Source of the DNA: Heliocidaris erythrogramma
Taxonomy: Eukaryota; Echinodermata; Echinoidea; Camarodonta; Echinometridae
DNA: 64,000 nt
NCBI GenBank assembly: GCA_025617745.1
Contig: CM046859.1
Span: 26,525,371 to 26,589,370, forward strand
Reading direction: 5' to 3'
Each line of letters starts with the position of its first letter. The first letter of the stretch is position 1. The notes beneath the pieces are model-generated. The model did no database searches. It was not told the DNA's origin and saw only the letters and a list, made by a program, of their open reading frames with translations. Positions 56,585 to 64,000 of this stretch are shown here, in pieces. The position numbers were made by a program, and so were the translations under genes.

Positions 56585-58040
56585 GGTTAAACCCCGGTGG
56601 AGCCACTCAATGTGACTTGGGGACCGCATGACCGTTACCAAAATCGCGGATATAGGGGTAAATTTCAAGGAACGTCCGCGGACAGAATATTCCTCGAAAT
56701 ATAGAAAATAGGGGTGCGCAGGTGTCCTCGAAATTGATAAAATAGGGGTCAGGAAAAGGGAAGAAACCCCAAGGCATGAAGAAAAATCCCGAAGCGGAGT
56801 CGCTAGCTGCGGGCCTGCCGGGGATCGGAGGGCGCGTTCATCGTTGAGAAAAAAATCCCCGTATTGCCGTCTGTCAGCAAGATGGCGGACGTGAAGGTAA
56901 TAACACTGTTGGGCTCGATCGCTCGCTGCACGCTGATTAGCCATAGCATAGGCTAGGCAGCATGACGCCACTGGCAGCTCTCCAGCGCCATCTTGTTTCC
57001 CTCAAAACAATTCTGGAACGTCGCCGCTGTATTTTGACCAAGTTTGAAGGACTATTTTACTCATATAATCATCATATGCCCTTCAAAGATGAAGTGGGAA
57101 GATGCACGAATCGTGATGTTCGTGAAAGTCGTGTGAAAGGACTTATGTTTCACAGTGGTCACACTTCACAGGTATGAATAGTTCAACTTACACTAACACT
57201 AACAGTAACACTACAGTCCCATTCATACGCTTTCATGTTAGTTTTTGGGTGTATGGGTATGAGGTTACTGCGGCAGGCCGAGTCCATGAATCCGGTAATC
57301 TAGCAAATTAAAGATAATCAAATCTTGCTTAGAGCAATTTTGTTGTCTGTTTTTGACCGCTGCAACAGTGAATGTTGGATACAGTCCCACATAGGCAAGG
57401 GCCCACCCATAGGCCATCTCGTGTATGAATGATCTAGACTGGAAATAGGCACGCTGATACACACAATGACACAAAAGCTGTTGACTTGAAGCCTATTCAC
57501 CCATGAAAGCTAGTCTGGAGTACAAGGTTATCTTCAGATAAGCTTGTACATGTATAAGTTGGTATGAGGTTATTTAACCTCGCTTATTTGTGAGTGGTCA
57601 GACATAGCGGTTATTTCAAATAACCATATGGTCCATAGAGTTCAGTAGTTTTTCCCCAGGAGTTTATATGAACTATTGCCGAAATATTTTTAAATGAATA
57701 ATAACACATTAAAAAATGTGTTTTCCTTATATTAATTGTGTGTGAACTTGTAATTTGAGGAATCGGGTCTTGGACACCTATTATGTTAATGAAAGAAGGG
57801 CATAAACGTCTTGTCCTTGAAATATGGTAAAATAGGGGAAAGTTTCCGAAAGTGTCCTTACAATCTTAAAAATAGGGGTATTTCAAAGTACCATTTTGTC
57901 CTTGTTTTGACGTAAAAAGGGGGTTCAATTTCACAGAATGTCCTTGAAATTGACTGCAAAAGGGGGTTATTTGCATTTTTGGTAACGGTCATACGCGTCA
58001 CCCTCTGCGGGGGAGTGACTCCACCGGGGTTTAAACCCGC
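56585..58040. mobile_element. 1.45 kb TIR element
   Basis: GTTAAACCCCGGTGGAGCCA at the left and TGACTCCACCGGGGTTTAAA at the right; GACCGTTACCAAAA and TTTTGGTAACGGTC also pair. AATAGGGG with TCCTTGAAAT-like words recurs just inside both ends. The frame at 56962-57177 (M-T-P-L-A-A-L-Q-R-H) has no recognisable domain. Probably a nonautonomous DNA transposon inside an intron. Confidence 0.75.
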
Positions 58041-58252
58041 TTGTATACCATGGGATAAAAAAAATAAATGACAAGTCTACAGTGTATATTGCTAGACCAT
58101 GAAATGGCAGTGTGATGGATGACGTACATTACTGTAATACATGCGTACATGTATTATGTTCATGGAGTTTTAAAGCATATTACTATTTTTATGAAAATAT
58201 ACATGTATGCTCCACTTTCAAGTAATTATCTTTGCACTTGCTCTACATACAG

Positions 58253-58426
58253 GATGTGCTGAAGGAGCTGCTCGCTGTAACTGTGATGCCAACTCAACTT
58301 CCATCTTGACTGATAGCGGTATTTTGAGTGATAAGAATCATCTGCCCGTCACCTCTGTGACCTTTGGTGACAGTGTCAGTGACAAGGGCTCGTTCATGGC
58401 CTCTGAACTCAGGTGTAGTGGACAAG
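58253..58426 (+). CDS. Fibrinogen-like unit 4, CNCD exon
   Basis: 174 nt, phase 1-1, acceptor CATACAG, donor GTCAGT. It encodes G-C-A-E-G-A-A-R-C-N-C-D-A-N-S-T, D-S-G-I-L-S-D-K-N-H-L-P-V-T-S-V-T-F-G-D and S-E-L-R-C-S-G. It keeps D-x-G-x-L-x-D-K-x-x-L-P-V and FGD, the closest match to CNTNAP proteins in the window. N-S-T is a potential glycosylation site. Confidence 0.9.
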
Positions 58427-59264
58427 GTCAGTTCGTTTTTTGTATTTTGTTTAATTATTTGAAACGGTTTATTTATAAATATCGTTCGCGGCCCATGGAT
58501 GTGGACGTGTATCTAGAGTAGATGTGGAATCACTATAGGAAACTTCATTCACTAGTTAGGGCCAAGTTCTCTCTTGTTCAAATACTGATAGTTGTAATTT
58601 GTTGTGAGATATTAAAAAAAATAAGGGGGATGGGGGGGGAATGCAACCCCCCCCTATTATTCTGAGTGTAAATGTACGTCGATGATCTAGAGTAGATGTG
58701 GAATCACTCTAGGGATATTCATTGACTGTTTTAGGCCAGAGGTCCCTCTTGTTCAAATACTGATACATGTAAATGTTTGCTTTGAGGAGGGCAAAAATAT
58801 GATGGTTCTGAGTAGATGTAGATGTACATGTAGATATGCAGAAAATACATAGTAAATGTACATGTAGATGTGAAATCAGTAAAATATTGTTAATTCACTT
58901 GTTTAGTGCCCATGTTCGATCTCTGGTTAAAGTTGTTATATTTCATTTTTGTGAAGAAGCAAAGAAAAAAAAATTGCTTAGAGCTTCTGTTTAATTTTAG
59001 CTTGGAAATTCAATTGGATACATTGATGCACAATTTCAACCACTTTCATCCTTTTGTCTTGTACAATACCGGTACATGTTAATCTAAATTATGAAGGGCA
59101 TGCATATCATGAGATGAAATCACGCAATGATAATTTGTTCACTGCTGGGGGTCTGTCCATGTATATGCATCTACCTAAGGAAAAATATTGAGGTTAAAGA
59201 CCAATACTCTTTAGAAATTTGTCTTCCTACTTTAAATGATTTATGAATATGTGATTTACATATA
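58427..59264. other. Intron with local duplication
   Basis: GTAGATGTGGAATCACT occurs near 58517 and 58692, followed in both by TTCAAATACTGATA, showing a duplicated segment of about 175 bp. Confidence 0.5.
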
Positions 59265-60591
59265 TGTGACCCGGCACCACAAAACCACCAAAAAGTCGCA
59301 CAAATTGATTTTTCGGATTTCATCATATTTGGAAAGAACAGAGTTTCAGCTTTAAAATGATATATAAATTGTCAAAATTGAAGGTTCCTAACGCTTTTAA
59401 TTTAGCAAATAAATGGAGCTAGTAAGAGAGTTTGCTGGTATTAATTACGGAGGAAACAAGCTCTAAAGTTTGGGCCTATTCAAGCGTGCGGAGCAAGAAA
59501 ACATAAGAGAAAAGAGTGAATCAAAAGGCCATAGTAACCACTATGAAGATTTAGTTGAAATTTAGCAGGTGTGTTAAACATAGTCTATTCATTGTATTAC
59601 CAAGAGTTTAATTTGGGGGCTTAAGTCATTCAAATATTATCACGAAACTTATGAGAGAGTTCCAATGGAGAGATTAAGCGCACCTGGGTGGTCTGGCACC
59701 TGCACTAGACCGTTCCTATTCACCCCTATTCACCCCTATTCACCCCATTGGGGTGTCTCTCTTTGTTCCCCGTTATATAATACCGATTTGTCACTTTCTT
59801 TTATCACAGTGAACTTGCAATTTAGCCTATGATGAACTTGAATAGGGCTTGCTCTTTTCTTGCTCACATGAAAATCACCTATGGAATTTACTTTGTACTG
59901 TAGACTTACTTATAACTCTTTTGTAGCTCAAATGAATAAACTTGCAATTTGCTTTATAGCAGACACGCATACTATATTTTCTGCTCATAGGAATAATCTT
60001 GTAATTTTTAAATACAAAACTTATATACTCTTTTCTCTCTCACAAGAATTAGCAATTGTTTTATGGAGAAATCACATACTCTTTTAAACTTTAAAGCTCA
60101 AAAGAATCACACTTGCAATTTATTTGCACTGTACTCACTCTGTACTCACTCTTTTCTTGCTCACATGAAAACAACAATATAATTTGCTTTCTCGACTATT
60201 AATATACTTTCATATCATTATTATGAGATTGCTGAGAGTTTCTTCTATCTGTCACTATAAAAATCATTGGGAAGAAGTAATTTAAGACCCGTGATATTGT
60301 AATGATTTTACGAGGGTGAGCGGTACCGATGAAAAAAAATCACACGGAAAGGGGAAAGAATTTTTAAGGAACCGAAGCTGTGCGAAAAAAACTCTTCTAG
60401 ACAAACTGTTAAAAACACATCTTCTACTGTGTTTTAAGCTTCCAGATTTTGATGCAAGGTACAGAAAAGATCGATCTTTCAGAAAAACCAAAAATCCCGA
60501 AATTGATTTTTTCAACCCAAATTTCCATTTCGGCTGTTTGTACAAAATCACTGTTTGCGACTTTTTGGTGGTTTTGTGGTGCCGGGTCACA
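59265..60591. mobile_element. TA-inserting element family B, copy 2 (1.3 kb)
   Basis: It starts TGTGACCCGGCACCACAAAA and ends TTTTGTGGTGCCGGGTCACA within TATA. TTTCAGCTTTAAAATGATAT inside the left end is shared with the 630 bp copy at 50417. No transposase domain is recognised in the enclosed frames. Confidence 0.8.
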
Positions 60592-60671
60592 TATATATAT
60601 ATATATATACAATTGCAAATATATATTTTTTCATTTTCATGTATTTTCTTCTCTCATATCTTTGAATACAG

Positions 60672-60698
60672 GCGGCTTGACAGCTCCTGCTACTGAAG
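60672..60698 (+). CDS. 27-nt linker microexon after unit 4
   Basis: Phase 1-1, acceptor TGAATACAG, donor GTACGG. It encodes G-G-L-T-A-P-A-T-E. It links unit 4 to the FAMeT-like exon. Confidence 0.55.
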
Positions 60699-60997
60699 GT
60701 ACGGCTCCACTGCAGTTTCTTACTCCTTAGCTTCCTGTAGACAGGATTGGTATCACCCATAGCTAGTCGATTAGAGAGACACTTGTGACATGTGCTTGCT
60801 CATGATTCAAAGATTAAATTCATGGTGCTCTAAATAGTTTCCTCCCATAGAGATCGTGCGTGGATGACGACTAATTGAAGCTCCATGATTTGACGATAGG
60901 GCAGTTTCACGACTATATCTCTCTCAATGTGCTATGGTATCACCAAGCGTTTAGAGAGACTGCTTTTCTTTTATTATTTGGCAGCACTGATCTTTTT

Positions 60998-63195
60998 TAT
61001 GCCTCCGTCCACCGAAGGTAGGTGCCAGAGGCATTATGTTTTCGGGTTATCCGTCCGTGCGTGTGTCCGTCCGTCCGTCCGTCCCACTTCTCGTTACCGC
61101 GATATCTGAAGAATCATTTGAGGTAGGAACCTAAAACTTGGTACTAGTATGTATCCCCATACGAAGATGAACTGATTAGATTTTGGGGTAAGGAGGTCAA
61201 AGGTCAGAGGTCACAGAGGTCAATTTACATGAAATTACATGGAATTACTGGTTTTTAGCACCGTTACCGCGATATCTCAAGAACTATCTGAGGTGAGAAC
61301 TTCAAACTTGGTACCAGTATGTATCCCCATAGAAAGAGGAACTGATTAGATTTTGGGGTAAGTAGGTCAAAGGTCAGAGGTCACAGAGGTCAATTTACAT
61401 GAAATTACATGAAATTCTTGGTTTTTAGCACCGTTGCCGCGATTTCTCAAGAACTGTTTGAGGTAAGAACTTCAAACTTGGTACTAGTATGTTTCCCTAT
61501 ACGAAAATGAACTGATTAGATTTTGGGGTAAGGAGGTCAAAGGTCAGAGGTCAATTTACATGAAATTACATGGAATTACTGGTTTTTAGCACCGTTACCG
61601 CGATATCTCAAGAACTATCTGAGGTGAGAACTTCAAACTTGGTACCAGTATGTATCCCCATAGAAAGATGAACTGATTAGATTTTGGGGTAAGTAGGTCA
61701 AAGGTCAGAGGTCACAGAGGTCAATTTACATGAAATTACATGAAATTCTTGGTTTTTAGCACCGTTGCCGCGATTTCTCAAGAACTATTTGAGGTGAGAA
61801 CTTCAAACTTGCTACCAGTATGTATCCCCATACGAAGATGAACTGATTAGATTTTGGGGTAAGGAGGTCAAAGGTCAGAGGTCACAGAGGTCAATTTACA
61901 TGAAATTACATGGAATTACTGGTTTTTAGCACCGTTACCGCGATATCTCAAGAACTATCTGAGGTGAGAACTTCAAACTTGGTACCAGTATGTATCCCCA
62001 TAGAAAGAGGAACTGATTAGATTTTGGGGTAAGTAGGTCAAAGGTCAGAGGTCACAGAGATCAATTTACATGAAATTACATGAAATTCTTGGTTTTTAGC
62101 ACCGTTACCGCGATATCTCAAGAACTGTTTGAGGTAAGAACTTCAAACTTGGTACTAGTATGTTTCCCTATACGAAAATGAACTGATTAGATTTTGGGGT
62201 AAGGAGGTCAAAGGTCAGAGGTCACAGAGGTCAATTTACATGAAATTACATGGAATTACTGGTTTTTAGCACCGTTACCGCGATATCTCAAGAACTATCT
62301 GAGGTGAGAACTTCAAACTTGCTACCAGTATGTATCCCCATAGAAAGATGAACTGATTAGATTTTGGGGTAAGTAGGTCAAAGGTCAGAGGTCACAGAGG
62401 TCAATTTACATGAAATTACATGAAATTCTTGGTTTTTAGCACCGTTGCCGCGATTTCTGAAGAACTATTTGAGGTGAGAACTTCAAACTTGCTACCAGTA
62501 TGTATCCCCATAGAAAGAGGAACTGATTAGATTTTGGGGTAAGGAGGTCAAAGGTCAGAGGTCACAGAGGTCAATTTACATGAAATTACATGGAATTACT
62601 GGTTTTTAGCACCGTTACCGCGATATCTCAAGAACTATCTGAGGTGAGAACTTCAAACTTGGTACCAGTATGTATCCCCATAGAAAGATGAACTGATTAG
62701 ATTTTGGGGTAAGTAGGTCAAAGGTCAGAGGTCACAGAGGTCAATTTACATGAAATTACATGAAATTCTTGGTTTTTAGCACCGTTACCGCGATATCTCA
62801 AGAACTGTTTGAGGTAAGAACTTCAAACTTGGTACTAGTATGTTTCCCTATACGAAAATGAACTGATTAGATTTTGGGGTAAGGAGGTCAAAGGTCAGAG
62901 GTCAATTTACATGAAATTACATGAAATTCTTGGTTTTTAGCACCGTTGCCGCGATTTCTGAAGAACTATTTGAGGTGAGAACTTCAAACTTGCTACCAGT
63001 ATGTATCCCCATAGAAAGAGGAACTGATTAGATTTTGGGGTAAGTAGGTCAAAGTTCAGAGGTCACAGAGGTCAATTTACATGAAATTACATGAAATTAC
63101 TGGTTTTTAGCCTCGATCGTTATCCAATATTTCTAGAACAGTTTGAGCCATCAACTGAATTTAGGCGGAGGCATATAGGAGACGCAGTCGCATTC
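60998..63195 (+). mobile_element. Minisatellite-bearing element 3 with AGGTCA-rich array
   Basis: It starts TATGCCTCCGTCCACC, with a hairpin partner CCAGAGGCAT and a GTCCGTCCGTCCGTCC leader. About 12 tandem units of about 170 bp follow, alternating AAGGAGGTCA and AAGTAGGTCA (a two-unit higher-order pattern), each with AGGTCAAAGGTCAGAGGTCA. It ends GGCGGAGGCATA and a CGCAGTCGCATTCATCTTG tail. The terminal plan matches element 2 at 12925; nonautonomous Helentron-like by inference. Confidence 0.75.
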
Positions 63196-63624
63196 ATCTT
63201 GTTTTATTACTGCTACACTGTTCCAGTTCATTAATCTTCAACAAAAGTATGAGAATGGTACGGAAAAGTAAGAAATGCCAATTTTTGTGAGAAGATATGA
63301 ACTTCATTATTACAATGTGTTGCCAATTGAAGTATTTACAAGAAGTTTTAATCCCGTACAAATGTAGAGATTGCATGCTACCGAGAATGGAACAGTTTTT
63401 AGAGTAGACATTTATAAAGTTATTAAAAATATTTCTTTAGTTGATTCTTTAGTTGGCTCTTAGTAGACAATATGAGGGATGTAAAACGATGTACATGTAC
63501 TGGGATCCTTTTCCGGCAGAAGGTCATTGACTCATGGAATTTCGTTTAGAGTATAGTGCCTTTTTGGCTCTCAGTAGACCATACAGAGGATGTAAAACCA
63601 TGTACTCTGATGCTATCCCTGCAG
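63196..63624. other. Intron, short local duplication
   Basis: TTGGCTCT(C/T)AGTAGAC followed by (A/G)AGGATGTAAAAC(C/G)ATGTAC occurs at about 63453 and 63563. No exon before 63625. Confidence 0.5.
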
Positions 63625-63789
63625 ACTACACCTTCTACTTCAACGCAAACTACCAAGATCAGCATCTGATGAATGTCCTGCCTCGTCTTGAGCCAGGCCA
63701 GGAGTGGATAGAGTTCTTGGTAGATGCGCCTTCCGATGCCTACATCGCCTTCACTAGTGATCCAGATGGGTATCCAGAATATGAGATCG
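63625..63789 (+). CDS. FAMeT-like domain, first half
   Basis: 165 nt, phase 1-1, acceptor CCCTGCAG, donor GTAGGT. It encodes Y-T-F-Y-F-N-A-N-Y-Q-D, then W-I-E-F-L-V-D-A-P-S-D-A-Y-I-A-F-T-S and P-E-Y-E-I-G. F-x-V-x-A-x-x-D-A-x-I-A-x followed by Y-E-I-x-G is the pattern of the farnesoic acid O-methyltransferase-like domain (Pfam Methyltransf_FA), often found beside adhesion modules in invertebrate proteins. The second half should lie right of the window. The name does not imply enzyme activity. Confidence 0.78.
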
Positions 63790-64000
63790 GTAGGTGATTT
63801 GTTACACTCAGCAAAGAAAATAAAGAAAGTCGACACTCTTTATTGTGCAAAGTTTTCATATCAACCATGAATAAAATGTAATAAAATTTATATCAAATTA
63901 AAGAAAAATTGATAATCTACCAACATCAATTAAGACCAAGTTCTGAAATTTCAAACTCGGATGAACACTTGCATTTAAACATTAAAAGTTCTAATTTAAG
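63790..64000. other. Intron at window end
   Basis: AT-rich, no feature seen. Confidence 0.4.

Larger units (their letters stand above)
2568..63789 (+). other. Multi-exon gene: four CNTNAP-type fibrinogen-like modules plus FAMeT-like domain (partial at both ends)
   Basis: Gene model assembled by hand from splice sites and protein similarity: 25 exons, 3,153 nt, 1,051 codons in one frame. Nearly all introns are phase 1; the exceptions are three phase-0 introns, after 40180, 46347 and 55545. The four fibrinogen-like modules contain 174, 184, 191 and 204 codons. Each starts with a cysteine-led exon (C...G-Y-Y-x-I-D-P-D-G...C in the best copies), then a segment with C-x-Q-x5-C and a tryptophan-rich patch, then a CxC-containing exon ending in L-x-C. 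Established knowledge: this layout matches the fibrinogen-like region of contactin-associated proteins. Inference: an extracellular adhesion or recognition protein of a deuterostome. No first exon, signal peptide, membrane segment or certain stop is seen; the gene continues beyond both window edges. Confidence 0.75.

Overview
Eukaryotic genomic DNA, most likely from a marine invertebrate deuterostome, with a sea urchin favoured. The reasons are a multi-exon gene with GT/AG introns of 0.4 to 12 kb, very frequent TACATGTA words, many poly(dG)/poly(dC) runs, tRNA-derived SINEs with GCGCTATATAA-(ATT)n tails, CR1/L2-type LINE debris, and a dense population of inverted-repeat and minisatellite-bearing transposons. 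The species call is inference. There are no prokaryotic features.

One host gene on the + strand explains nearly all the coding signal. I place 25 exons between 2568 and 63789, 3,153 coding nt in total (1,051 codons, one continuous frame). The gene is open at both ends of the window. Almost every intron is phase 1. The exons build four consecutive fibrinogen-like modules of the kind found in contactin-associated proteins (CNTNAP/neurexin IV): unit 1 = 3625-26134, unit 2 = 38706-42181, unit 3 = 44253-47423, unit 4 = 50228-58426. All four keep a C-x-Q-x5-C motif and a late CxC (CNCD) motif. A farnesoic-acid-O-methyltransferase-like (FAMeT, PF12248-type) half-domain follows at 63625. Units 1 and 2 are separated by a long Ser/Thr-rich and acidic linker with an RKRR furin-type site and a possible alternative last exon at 36779. 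The product looks like a secreted or surface modular adhesion/recognition protein. Neither a signal peptide nor a transmembrane segment lies in the window.

The rest is mostly mobile DNA in introns. At 3.7-15.5 kb there are two minisatellite elements with GTCCGTCC leaders, one shorter relative, a dispersed GTCATGTCCGTTACG motif field, and poly-G tracts. At 17.65-25.81 kb an 8.2 kb structure is bounded by inverted repeats and TTAA; it holds a dead PHD-finger/AP-endonuclease/reverse-transcriptase retroelement, a CR1/L2 LINE tail, a palindromic minisatellite and a nested MITE. At 27.5-31 kb there are nested MITEs and SINEs, at 32.8-36.25 kb a 3.4 kb long inverted repeat, at 42.8-43.3 kb a hexanucleotide satellite, at 50.4-51.2 kb a MITE beside its own natural empty site, at 54.4-58 kb TIR elements and a SINE, at 59.3-60.6 kb a larger relative of the 50.4 kb MITE, and at 61-63.2 kb a 12-unit array full of AGGTCA direct repeats.
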